DNA from: Yponomeuta sedellus
Taxonomy: Eukaryota > Arthropoda > Insecta > Lepidoptera > Yponomeutidae
NCBI GenBank assembly: GCA_934045075.1
Contig: OW203747.1
Span: 6,158,357 to 6,222,356, forward strand
DNA length: 64,000 bases
Direction: 5' to 3'
Shown one piece after another: positions 1 to 10,515 of the stretch. A model generated the notes under the pieces. The model did no database searches and was not told where the DNA came from. It was given only the letters and a program-made list of their open reading frames with translations. Every line of letters begins with the position of its first letter. Position 1 is the first letter of the stretch. A program made the position numbers and the translations under genes.

Positions 1-148
1 GTGAGTCGCCCATTACCTCGGAAAGAGCGCTGGCACGGATAGCTAGAGGTCGCAGGTTAGAATCCTGGCATGGGTAGAATTTTTAGCCTTTAAATAGGTT
101 TTTAAAAAAAATGTCCTTAGCACGGGTTAGTGCATTAAAAATAATATT
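1..148 (+). mobile_element. tRNA-like retroposon, 3' portion (window-edge truncated)
   Basis: The left edge holds a decayed tRNA-like core (GAGTCGCCCATTA...GAGCGCTGGCACGGATAG) followed by the family tail AGCCTTTAAATAGGTTTTTAA and the downstream segment TTAGCACGGGTTAGTGC. The same order recurs at 37880-38352 and 49864-50197. The B-box region is mutated (GGTTAGAATCC), so this is not a functional tRNA gene. The copy belongs to the subtype with CAGAGGTCGC rather than CAGAGGTTGC. Confidence 0.7.
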
Positions 149-1633
149 CTTAATGAGAACAAATGAAATTTTGTTTCTCATAAAAGAAGAATTATTTAAT
201 GAAATCGGCCAACGTGCTATAGAGATTGAGAACTTGTACAAGAAGGTGACATTTTTTAGAGTCCCTCGTAAAATATTGGCTATCTCCCTGATTAGAAAAC
301 AATAAGATATGTAATACAAAAAATGTGTTAAGCATAATCTGTGCAAAAAAGCCTCTTTAACATTAAAAATTATTCGGAAGACAAATATGACTAGTATTAA
401 AATAAATTTAACGGGAACGATGAATGTTGTGTAAAGGATCTACCTAAATATGTACTAATACTTAAAAACTAATGAGAAAACCAGGCACTTACAAAGTCTG
501 TCTTCGTCGACGCCTCTCGACTTGGCAGCCGGCGTCGTTCGGGATGGGTGCACTGGAAGGTTTGGGGATCCCTAGACTTCCCCGTCTATCCCAAGAGCTC
601 TTTCCCCAGAAAGCTACCTACCTTCAGTGCACTTTCACGGCACCACGTTTTCACCAAATGAGAATATTTTGGGCGATCCGTCGCGACAACAAAAACACTG
701 GGATCCGTCTCTGAACTTATTTCGCGAAGTAATAAGTTAACAAAAACTAACAAACTTCTTTGTTAGTTTTTTCTCCACGTAATCTATTAATTGTGAAACA
801 TTTTGTTTATTTGGTCAATAAAATTCGTTTGACTTTGACTTAGCCAGTTTAGGTATATTTCAGTAAAATCACCAAAAAAATTTGGGTTTATATCTCATAA
901 ATTTTTCTACGCATAAAAACACGTTTTTTTGAAAAAAAAAATTAACTCCAATCTAAGTTGAAGCAAGTTGACCATTACTGCTGAAAATAGTAAAACTAAA
1001 TATATGGACGAATTAAGAACCTCATCCTTTTCGTAAGTCGGGTAAAAATAATAGCGTTTCACTTGAGAAGTAAGAAAAAAAAATCTTTATGTGAACTACA
1101 AATTTAACATGAAAAAAAAAAACGCAAAATACTTTCGGAATTCACCTGAGCATCTGTACAGCCCTTTGACTGGTCACGTAGCGCGCGAGTTTTATGCTCA
1201 GGCGCATTGCGGATCGTAAAAGTGCGCAAAAAACAATAGATCTCCTTTAAAGCACCGCACAATGAACGTCATTATGGGCACCAACCTTGGACAGTAATGC
1301 CACCCAAGGGTAGCTAGAGGCAACAGTATTTTGAATTTGGATCGCCTGTATTTTTACTACAGCTATTAAAAGTCGCCTGGTTTACTTTCTTTTTTTAACA
1401 ATAATAAAATAAATTATTGTTAGAGCTCTATAACACCAGCGCGTTTGCCGCGATTACGCGACGTACACGCCGCGATAGCGCAGCGTTATCGCCCTTGACG
1501 CCATTTTGTACAATATCGTTCAACAGTCCGCTCTGCCTTATTGAGTCTTATAAATGATAGGATACGTATGTAAGCGGAACTAGTATTGCTTAGGGCAATC
1601 GTCGCTGTTGCTATAATTAACTTTGTATCCATT
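149..1633. other. AT-rich spacer, no gene recognised
   Basis: No coding signal is supported here. Positions 472-840 read like the 3' end of an old transposon: a GC-richer block followed by AATAAAATTCG and an AT tail. A loosely similar tail occurs near 19690-19850. A short GC-rich palindromic stretch of GCG and CGC words lies at 1435-1500. Confidence 0.4.
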
Positions 1634-2369
1634 TTTAAAAACCTATTTAGAGGCAAAAAATTTCACCCATGCCGGGATTCGAACCCGCAACCTCTGGCTA
1701 TCCGTGCCGGCGCTCTACCAATTGAGCCAATGGGCGACTCACGGCATCAGTGAAATTTCGAACCTCTTTACACTATTCTCTGTATTACGTACAGGCAGCG
1801 ACATCTGACTTAAGCAAATTGCATTACTTACAGCCCCGACCACCCACTTTGCAGTTAGGTTTAAGATCGGAACGATATCACTGTACCCACATGATTATAC
1901 TATTTTTATTTTTAATGCACTAACCCGTGCTAAGGAACAAATTTAAAAACCTATTTAGAGGCTAAAAATTTCACCCATGCCGGGATTCGACCCCGCAACC
2001 TCTGGCTATCCGTGCCAGCGCTCTACCAATTGAGCCAATGGGCGACTCACGGCAGCAGTGAAATTTCGAACCTCTTTACACGATCTTAAACCTAACTGCA
2101 AAGTGGGTGGTCGGGGCTGTAAGTAATGCAATTTGCTTAAGTCAGATGTCGCTGCCTGTACGTAATACAGAGAATAGTGTAAAGAGGTTCGAAATTTCAC
2201 TGATGCCGTGAGTCGCCCATTGGCTCAATTGGTAGAGCGCTGGCACGGATAGCCAGAGGTTGCGGGTTCGAATCCCGGCATGTGTGAAAAAAAAATTTTT
2301 AGCCTCTAAATAGGTTTTTAAATTTGTTCCTTAGCACGGGTTAGTGCATTAAAAATAAAAATAGTATAA
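1634..2369 (-). mobile_element. Foldback tRNA-like retroposon, longest uninterrupted copy
   Basis: This 736-bp insertion is flanked by a 12-bp target duplication TTTGTATCCATT (1622-1633 and 2370-2381). Read on the minus strand it starts with an inverted unit (2369 to about 2095), then has two direct units with tRNA-like cores, and ends in GCCTCTAAATAGGTTTTTAAA. The direct units are 308 bp apart (ACCTATTTAG at 1641 and 1949). The cores keep a pol III A-box-like TGGCTCAATTGG and, in the better copies, a B-box GGTTCGAATCC; the central copy has GGTCGAATCC. The two arms could fold into a long hairpin. A whole-element target duplication shows the inverted structure inserted as one unit. Confidence 0.8.
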
Positions 2370-2485
2370 TTTGTATCCATTACAAAGTTTTTTATGACTA
2401 AAATTCGAAATCGTTATATGGGATAAATAGCTAACTAGCTCTCTGCCTATCGATTACTTTATAATTATACTTCCCAGATTTGTCG

Positions 2486-2870
2486 TTAACTTGCATCTGC
2501 TTTAGTTTCCTGCGTCTTCGTAGTAACAAACCCTGCAGCGGTGTTCGTCAGATCAATCCATTTTGCTACTGAGTATCCAAAATGCTGATCGCACGCTGCG
2601 AGCACGTCGCGTCGTCGCTGTGCAACCCTCGCTTTCAAATCGTCGCTAGTTAGCGATTTGCAAACGATTAATTCTTTAATTAACACTAGTGTGATAGGTA
2701 CGAGTATGGTTACTTCAGAAGCTTTTGCTTCAGCATATTATTTTGGATTAATGTAAAGATATCTTCAGAACTTTGTTGTAGTGTTGTCAAATCTTGAATT
2801 GAATTCAAGACATGGGCCAACCGTGTGACAGTCCTCAACTCATTTGGAAAATTCATTGTCACTGATGTGA
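2486..2870 (-). pseudogene. Decayed minus-strand coding fragment, unrecognised
   Basis: A minus-strand open stretch ends at a stop near 2486 and reads LIKELIVCKSLTSDDLKARV and then DVLAACDQHFGYSVAKWIDL. A second minus-strand frame just upstream (about 2720-2870) reads MNFPNELRTVTRLAHVLNS then QDLTTLQQSSEDIFTLIQNN. The two would join through a one-step frame change near 2715. The amino-acid texture looks like real protein rather than random translation, but I do not recognise the family. It abuts a 5S-derived SINE at 2876. It could be a gene relic or part of an old transposon. Confidence 0.35.
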
Positions 2871-2875
2871 ACACA

Positions 2876-3117
2876 GTATATCAACCCTGGCATGTCCCCA
2901 CTGCTGGGTCACGAGTCTCTTCCTGCATCGCAGGAAGGTTAGGCCATACTCCACCACGGGGGCCAAGTCCGGGGTGGTGGAGGATTATAAGACATTGGCG
3001 GGCTTGACTGCAGAAGTTATCTAGCCGCCCATAAGGGCTCTGACATGGGTTAACAACTGTCATTATATGACAGCCGGCACCAATGGCTTAACGTGCCTTG
3101 CGAAGCACGGAAGCATA
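2876..3117 (-). mobile_element. 5S-rRNA-derived SINE, 3' body only
   Basis: The body motifs TCTTCCTGCATCGCAGGAAGG, ACTCCACCACGGGGGCC and TGACAGCCGGCACC match the other copies of this SINE in the window in the same order. The 5S-like head that should lie on the right (minus-strand 5' side) is missing after GCGAAGCACGGAAGC, so this is a 5'-truncated copy. Confidence 0.7.
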
Positions 3118-3410
3118 GTAGTATATTAAGTGAAAAAAGATGCTTCTGCCGATAAGGGATTCTCTATACAGTAAGTACGCTATAAAATACCAAGTATACA
3201 CTTGAGTGTAAGAAAAACATGCTGAGCAGTTAAATCGACTCCAATGTCTGGAATCAAAGCAAAGCGTTATGTCAGCTGTATCGCAGTTCAATGCCCTTCT
3301 AAATATAACTCCGGCCACTATTTCAAATGTAAACCAAAACCAAACCAAAAGCGCTCGAAGGCAGGGAAGTTCTTATGAAAATTTGTGTAACGCACTGCGT
3401 TTCAAATTTT

Positions 3411-3650
3411 GACTTAGACCTGAGATTTCCGCACTTGGGACCATTGCACGTAGCAAGCGCTGAGGTATGTTAACACTTCGGACACTAGGGTTGCCTCACG
3501 ATGTTTTCCTTCACAGTTAGCGAGTGATATTGCTATAATTTCACAAATAATGTACACAGCTACAAAACATAGTTTTTGGTACCCGCTTAGAACCCGCGAC
3601 CTCCCGATTGACAAGCCGGCATTTTACCGCTCCGCTACCACCTCTCTGAA
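3411..3650 (-). mobile_element. tRNA-like SINE, third family
   Basis: The minus strand starts with a tRNA-like head (GGTGGTAGCGGAGCGGTAAA, then GTCGCGGGTTC), followed by a body with motifs TCACTCGC and GTGAGGCAACCCTAGTGTCC. A closely similar copy is at 9065-9330, and body fragments recur at 12590-12690 and 22905-23062. The head has tRNA A- and B-box character but degenerate stems, as expected for a SINE. Confidence 0.6.
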
Positions 3651-5880
3651 TTTTGACATTTCACGCAGGCGAATTTTACACGCATGAATGTAGGTTAGCT
3701 GGAAGGAAGTACTGTCTAGTATTAAGTTCGCCTTTGTACACAATAGTTTATTATTGAAAAAAATTTAAAAATGTTTTCAATTCGACACAATTGCAGTCGA
3801 CGTATACTAAGAGTTACTTCCTCAAACTCTAATCACTTCAGGTACCTACTTACTTTACAGAACACGTCGTCTTAGATAACAAACTTTGTTTTTACGTAGT
3901 AATTGAGATTATGCTTATTTTAGGTCGTTACTACAGAAAGTCATCTAGAATGAGCCATTCAATACTTAGGTACATGTTAAGTGGACCGATTCCTTTTGAT
4001 AAATACGACCGTTGTATCCTTGTCAAATATATTTTGTTAATCCTTAGTTGTTGGCACTGTAGATCCATAATTTGTAGCTTGAAAAAGCATTTGATCGTGC
4101 GACACATTTATTCCGCATTCATCTAGCTTTCACCCGGCGGATATCCGCCGTTTGAATGTCTTTGACTGCCAGAGGCGTGAATGGTTATTATAAAATGTGG
4201 TAGGGTATAAAAAGAATAGTTTATTTGATGTACGCGGACTTAAACGTATTGAAAATTGAGGATGTTGCCTTAAAAGGATTACAAATCAAACTATTTGAAG
4301 GCACTAGTAATCTGTCGCTTCACTTGGATGTTCTTATTCGTGTATTTGCTATAGATCTGTAATACATTACAGGTTTTGGAAAGTCAGTGCTAAAGATTGT
4401 TAAGAAAACCCGGTAGTCGATGGGTAATAATACCAAATTTGCGAGGCCAAGCGAGATGCTGGTATAACTTCTTGTCAGCTTCTTTATGTATGAAGACTTA
4501 ATAATTACCTGCCGTGCTATTCACTAGCCCCGTTCGCTAGTGAGTTCGATCGAATTCGTATTCAGTAATTTAAGCTACCCCAGCGCTACGGCGGTGAAGT
4601 GAACTAGTTGTGCAGGTGGGATATTGACCCTTATTTCTATGAAGTTACGTTTAAAACAAAGGGAGTTTGAATCTCGACTCTATTACATCTGTCAAATAAC
4701 CCTTACGCGGACAACGGCAAAATAATTACTAAAATAATTTTTCCCGAGGGTAGTAAACTGACAGTTAATGCTTTCAAAAAGAGCCTGTCACCTCAGTCAT
4801 CCGAGACCACGGCACCTGGAAAAGTGCCAAAACGTCGGAAAAATGTAATAAACGAGTAAAATCCGTATAACAACAGTTTTGATTAGAATATGATCTTTTT
4901 TTCAAAAATATTTGTCAATAAACAGGTAGTCAGAGTGCTTTAATTTTCGCTCTCGGCACCGCTCGCAAACTCTAGGATTTATGCAAATTCAATCGAAAAA
5001 TTTTACTGACTTCCACTATTCGTTAGTCTTTTTTTGAAGTCGATTTATCTAATTTTGCATTTTCAGCTTATGCAAGTTATTAGTTTCGGATATTAACCCA
5101 AAAACCCCAGGGTAAAGGCGAAAATATTATTAATATTAACCATTGATAATCCTACTATAATAAGGCCGCAAATTGTAGTGTACTATGTTATTATTTAAGT
5201 CTCTTATGTAATTCTTGGTGAACATGGGATAAAGAATATTCTGTCTATTTCTATATAATATTGCATATGTCAATGTTTTTCAAGTAGTTTAGATGATTGT
5301 TAGTACTCAATTAGACAATAATGGCTGATTGGAATTACATGAATCTTGTACAGATAGACGAAGCTCTGAATTGAGACAAAGGCAACTTGATATCCCGCCA
5401 ACGCGGTCTGAACTAATCCTGCGCAGGTGAAGTCGCGGGCACCAGCTAATTTACCATATTGGCATTGGCAAGAAGTTCGTGTACCCATGAAAGGGTTAAT
5501 TCGATCGTGAGCTCACATCACCATTCACATCACACTCACTTGTGCGTGACGTTTAATTCGTATTCAGAAGCAAAATACGCAAAAGTCACAAGTGATGTTG
5601 CCATGGGTTACCTATTAGGGATGGAACACCAATGTTTGTCAGTCGAAAAGTCACATTATTATTTTGTTCAGCTTAATTAGCCAAACGCTGCCAAATATTT
5701 CTTACAAATAAATCGTTCTGCTACATTTTTTTAAAGTCTAGGCGTTTTCTAGTTTTCGAGTCTACGTCTTGTGGAAAAAATATGTTATATTGTTGACCTA
5801 AGAGTACCCACCGGCGAAGCTTTCTTCTTCTACAGATAAACAAAGGTAACCGCAAAAATGTATTTTAAATATTTCTAACC
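3651..5880. other. Spacer with scattered repeat debris
   Basis: No gene is supported. About 4540-4690 carries a dispersed repeat (CTACGGCGGTGAAG) that also appears near 12780-12900 in reverse. About 4790-4890 is half of the foldback MITE seen complete at 48213-48391 (CAAAACGTCGGAAAAATG, then AACGAGTAAAATCCGT). About 5395-5450 ends in GTCGCGGGCACCAGCT, a Helitron-like terminus also present at 17955-17971. Confidence 0.4.
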
Positions 5881-6665
5881 GAGACATTGGCTTAAATTTA
5901 TCACACTTATGTATGATTTATCAATTGTATAGGCAGTACAAAATGCTTGAAATACGTTGTAACAAATTTCACATTGTGCATATAACCTTCCCTGCTTAAA
6001 AAAATCACGAAATTTTATTCCAGTTTGAAGCTCAATCAGCTATTTGAAGGCTCCTGACACCAACATACTCAGGTGCTCCATCAGAGGTAATGATCGCTAT
6101 TAAGATATGTGCGGAAATGTGATTGGGACAATATGGCACGGCTAGCTCTACATTGATTTTGCACGATGTACATAAAGGGGATCTGAGAAAACCACAAAAT
6201 CTGCAACGTTTGTTTGCTTACTTCAAATTCAATGGTAGTAACGAAGAACCTTGCCTCAGCAAACGTGATTTGGTACATTAATTCTTGGCCCTGCCATCAA
6301 AATGACATCTTGCAATCAAGATGAAACTAGTAGAAATACTAGTTTCCTATTGATATAAAAGTTATAACATTCTTAGATTGTTCTACAAATGTTTTTATTT
6401 TAATGATGAGTCCTTGATGTTGTATTAGTAAACACATTTTGCGCAACAAATAATTGGTAGTTATCTTATCATCCATAAATCTTTTCCAGACTTCTGATGC
6501 CGACTGAAATATTTCAAGGATTGCTACTTCACTGAGAGATGTCTCACATGATAGCCATGTGTTTAACAAAAACCCTATAAGGCACCATCTCATCAATGTG
6601 CTGAGCTCTGTAAAAAGCGAGGCTTCACTGGGTAAACAATTAGCTAAATCTATTGCAATTTATAT
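5881..6665 (-). pseudogene. Decayed minus-strand gene piece with zinc-ribbon pattern, OB-fold-like
   Basis: The minus strand carries three coding-like blocks. Block 1 (6665-6339) reads ANCLPSEASLFTELSTLMRW then FLLNTWLSCETSLSEVAIL and EVWKRFMDDKITTNYLLRKM. Block 2 (about 6280-6210) reads MYQITFAEARFFVTTIEFEV. Block 3 (about 6213-6035) reads RCRFCGFLRSPLCTSCKINV then AVPYCPNHISAHILIAIITS and DGAPEYVG. A further frame (about 6040-5885) gives LIELQTGIKFRDFFKQGRL. Blocks 2, 3 and the tail are linked by single-base frame changes. CxxC...CxxC followed by a beta-rich stretch resembles the zinc-ribbon-in-OB-fold layout of RPA1-type ssDNA-binding proteins; that link is inference. The frame breaks argue for a pseudogene, unless they are sequence errors. 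Confidence 0.4.
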
Positions 6666-7776
6666 ATTTTAACAGTCTATACTTTTATTGCACTACTTCT
6701 GAATTAAATCTGTATTTTCTAGGTGACTCACGCTATACTCCGAGAGAGCATAGATAATGACAACTCTGGTTGAGGATACTCCAGCCCTCGGTAGAAGAAT
6801 TAAACTAAAAAGCAATGCATAGCATGTAACAGTTTTAAGGAATGGTCCCCACCATTCCCTAGATGTCAATAATCGAGAATTACAAAAAGAAATGAAGATT
6901 GTGCATCATCTCGAGATTAAGGTGGAATAATAAAAATAACGTAGCACTGTTTTTAACCTGTTTTAGCAAAATGGTGTTTTAGACAATAATCCATGAATCT
7001 AGACGGTGAATTTTAAAAATAATTATTAAGTTACTGTTACTTTAGAAATGCCACATATTTTTACACGAAATTTCTGGAAGATTTATTTAAATTGGTTGAT
7101 TTAAATTTGAAATAAATATTTTTTACTATAAATAAACAATAAAAAATGTAGTCTGTACATTTATTAAATAAAACGAATTGATTATTCAAATTATTGTTTT
7201 AAGTCACCAACATTATACTCATTAATTACCTGCAACAAGCAAGGTACGTAGGTAGGTATAATCCACAGCACATTAAAGTCATTAAATCCAGACTGCATGT
7301 CGACCTTTACACGTATCATTCTGTACAGTTGGGTACAAATCGAAAATACTCGTAGGTAGTACCTATATGGTAACACTATTATATGCCAATGACAAAATTC
7401 AAATTTGGGCACAACCTCTATGATCTGAGGGCACAACCCTGTATTTTAGGACCACCACCAACATGATACATTTTTGTTATTTATTTGGTCAAAGTAGTTT
7501 GTGATAAGTGACATCTACAAAAAAACATTTAAAATCATTACCATTATTTTATTATGCTAATGCATAGAAATATTTTAACTATTAAGTGCCAATTCCTCTT
7601 TACTTGCTACTAGATTGAAGCCAAGGTCGATAACACTATCAGGCATCAAAAGTTATAATTCATTCTAGTAAAAGAACTAGTTTTAGTATAACGAAATAAA
7701 CTAATTTAAAAACGTCTCTTTAAATATGAAACTATAAAATTATAACTTACTATTTGACCCCCGAAAACATCTTGAC
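6666..7776. other. AT-rich spacer, nothing recognised
   Basis: I see no coding, RNA or clear repeat signal in this stretch beyond AT-rich low-complexity sequence. Confidence 0.4.
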
Positions 7777-7960
7777 GACCTCTGTGGCGTAGCGGTGGCG
7801 CAACTGCCTACCATGCAAAAGGTCTCGGGTTCGAATTCCGGTTGGAGACAAAAAAACTCCAGGTCTTGGATGTTTACATGTTTGTGATGTCGTTGTTTCT
7901 GGTTCCCACGACACATGGTATCCGAGTGTGGGATCAGAAGAAATGTAAGTTTACAGGAAT
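7777..7960 (+). mobile_element. tRNA-like SINE, second family
   Basis: The head reads GACCTCTGTGGCGTAGCGGT, with a B-box GGTTCGAATTC and GGTTGGAGAC, and is followed by the body TTGGATGTTTACATGTTTGTG and CCCACGACACA. Copies with the same order are at 23668-23850 (+), 18300-18436 (-) and 37210-37470 (-). The tRNA-like head plus unrelated body repeated at dispersed sites marks a SINE rather than a tRNA gene. Confidence 0.7.
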
Positions 7961-8711
7961 AATTGAGTTATTGGTACATATATTTTATCTGTCTAGTATT
8001 TTCCTCCGGACATTCAAGCATATAATATAATTTTTAATAACAATTTACTGTTTTTGACTTTTATTATTTTATTAATAATTATTTAATTTAATATTGTAAT
8101 TCTATTAAATTTTTTACATTTCCCTTTTGATGACATGTATTATTGTGATCTCGTACTCCTGGACTATCCTTGCCTCAGTACAAATTATTTAAGATAATAT
8201 GTTGACATTTGATATAAAATTGTTTAATAATTCATTATACTATTTTTATTTTTAATGCACTAACCCGTGCTAAGGACAATTTTAAAAACCTATTTAGAGG
8301 CTAAAAATTCCACCCATACCGGGATTCAAACCCGCGACCTCTGGCTATCCGTGCCAGCGGTCTTTCCAACTGAGCTAATGGGCGACTCACCGGCATCAGT
8401 GAAATTTTGAACTTCTTTACATTATTCTCTGTATTACGTACAGGCAGCGACATCTGGCTTAAGTAAATTGCATCACTTACTCGCGGATTCGAATACCGGC
8501 ATGGGTGGAATTTTTAGCCTCTAAATAGGTTTTTAAAATTGTCCTTAGCACGGGTTAGTGCATTAAAAATAAAAATTGTATAATCATGTGGGTACAGTGA
8601 TATCATTTCGATGTAAAAACCTAACTGCAAAGTAGGTAGTCGGGGCTGTAAGTGATGCAATTTACTTAAGCCAGATGTCGCTACCTGTACGTAGGTAGCA
8701 AGATGAAGTCT

Positions 8712-8905
8712 GCGTCGAAAAAATGACGTTCTGGGCAAGTCATTTTAGGGTCGGTACTTTTTCCGTCCAATTAGTACGTCAATAGTACGTTAGAATAGCG
8801 TCCGTTCTACATTGGGCGTCATAGTACGTCAGGGGTACGTTGATGTGTGGTCACATGAGCGTCGAAGTGAGGTCCCATGCTGGTCGTGCTTGTGACGTCT
8901 TAGGA
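8712..8905. repeat. ACGTC-rich left subterminal region
   Basis: Degenerate words such as TGACGTT, TACGTCA, TAGTACGT and GACGTCT recur every 10-25 bases. They are in the same class as the richer block at 10240-10515 on the other side of the element. Confidence 0.5.
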
Positions 8906-9064
8906 ACGACTTTTCAGTGTCATTCAGAAGTCAGAATCTTTGTAAAATACTACTAGTATCTTCTTTTATTAGGTGTGTACTACGAAATTAAATAGGGATC
9001 TCAATTATCATCCACGTAAAAGTATACTAACCTCTCATCTGTGCGGCCCGACCGTTAGTTAATT

Positions 9065-9330
9065 AGACCTGAGATGTTCGCACTTAGCCTCATAATTGGG
9101 CCATTGTACGTAGCAAGCGCTGAGGTATAACACTTCAGACACTAGGGTTTCCTTACGATGTTTTCCTTCACCGTCGGCGAGTGGTATTGCTACTATAATT
9201 TCACAAATGTACATAACTTAGAAAACAAAGTCATTGGTACATGCCAATGACTTTGGGTTGGAAACCACGACCTCCCGATTGAGAGGCCGGCGTTCTACAC
9301 CGCTCCGCTATCACCGCCCTTTCACTGATG
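9065..9330 (-). mobile_element. tRNA-like SINE, third family
   Basis: It is collinear with 3411-3650: body GCACTTAGCCTCATAATTGG, TAGCAAGCGCTGAGGTA and ACACTAGGGTTTCC, then a tRNA-like head on the right (GACCTCCCGATTGAGAGGCC, CGCTCCGCTATCACCGCC in reverse). It sits inside the TIR element. Confidence 0.6.
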
Positions 9331-9334
9331 AAAC

Positions 9335-9383
9335 ACTGATTTCACGTTTCATAACGGTCGGCGTTATGAAACGTGAAATCAGT
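9335..9383. repeat. Perfect 21-bp hairpin with 7-nt loop
   Basis: ACTGATTTCACGTTTCATAA plus C (9335-9355) is exactly complementary to 9363-9383 around the loop GGTCGGC. It lies next to the SINE head at 9330 and may be a small inverted duplication. Confidence 0.7.
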
Positions 9384-9410
9384 TTTTTTTGAACGCAGTT
9401 AACAACACTT

Positions 9411-9488
9411 GACACGGATAGCCAGAGGTTGCGGGTTCGAATCCCGGCATGGGTGAAATTTTTAGCCTCTAAATAGGTTTTTAAACAC
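9411..9488 (+). mobile_element. tRNA-like retroposon, 5'-truncated tail
   Basis: The copy starts inside the tRNA-like core (ACACGGATAGCCAGAGGTTG), keeps the B-box GGTTCGAATCC and ends in AGCCTCTAAATAGGTTTTTAA, the constant 3' end of the family. Confidence 0.7.
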
Positions 9489-10239
9489 TTATAAAAAGAA
9501 CGAATCCTTAGAGCTAAACAAAAATACGTTCCGTTTTTTTATTTCGAACTTAAAATGGGAGCTTCAAATCAAGTTTAAAAGTTGATTTGATAGGTATTAC
9601 ATATTCCATTCCCAACACATAAGTATTATAATTACACCTATTGAACACCTACGATCATTAATAATTACAATAATATTAAAACAATCCATTTGTTGCGCTT
9701 CCAAACAATCCAAGTGCATTAGCCACAATTCGGAACGCGCGAACTGAGTGATACAGACAGGCAATATTAAAAATTCTTCTTTAACGTGCGCGCGTGCTCA
9801 AAGAAATGTAGGTTAGGTACGCTTAATTTTGTGAAAAAGATGGTGGTGCAGTATATTGAGTGATTGTAAGAAAAATTGGCTCACACCTAGACGCTGTGAA
9901 GTATATTGACCAGTCCAAGGGAGCGAAGAATACGATCGGCTACTGCTACTACCAGATCACGGATGATATTTATATTGAAGATTTAGTGCTCAAATGGTGA
10001 TTTTCAAGACTAGTATGTACCTATGAGTTTTTTTCTAAATACATGGCATAATGTTGGTACGAAGTTCTCGGTGCGCGTCTCCGACTCGCATTTGGTCGGT
10101 TTTTTATGATTTTCATAACGTAATTTGATTTAATACAATTAAAATATGGTTTAGTACTATTTACTTAAATTTTGTTTTATTTTACAGCCCTCGTCTCTCA
10201 ATCGGGAAGATAAGTAGGAATGCGTATGTCAATATAAGG

Positions 10240-10515
10240 TTGTGATAGAAATGTGACGTCTTTAGAACTTCATAAGGGCTGGTACTTAAGTATTTCTCGA
10301 CGTCTTACTGACGTCTTGTGATACTACATAAGAAGTACGATGCACGGCATACATATGACGTCACTTGCACGTCATATGGTGTCGTATCTCCGAGATCTTC
10401 AATTGACCTCGTAAGGCTGTGACAAATTCACGTCATCTGAGGGTTACCCCGACGTCGTAAAATGACGTCTTTTACGTCGAAGATGACTGTATATGGACGT
10501 CAAAATGACGTGGAA
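10240..10515. repeat. ACGTC/CRE-like word cluster, right subterminal region
   Basis: About a dozen ACGTC or GACGT words occur in 280 bp, including TATGACGTCACTT, TCGACGTCTTACTGACGTC and GACGTCGTAAAATGACGTC. The full palindrome TGACGTCA (the CRE core) is present once. Spacing is irregular, which fits subterminal transposase-binding repeats better than a satellite. Confidence 0.5.

Noticed and set aside
2216..2290. A tRNA gene (GGA anticodon-like core), and similar cores at 38213-38288, 50093-50168 and 58981-59057
   Set aside because: The core recurs at many dispersed sites with the same flanking tail and spacer, has C instead of T before the anticodon and a mismatched T stem. It is the head of a retroposon, not a functional tRNA gene.
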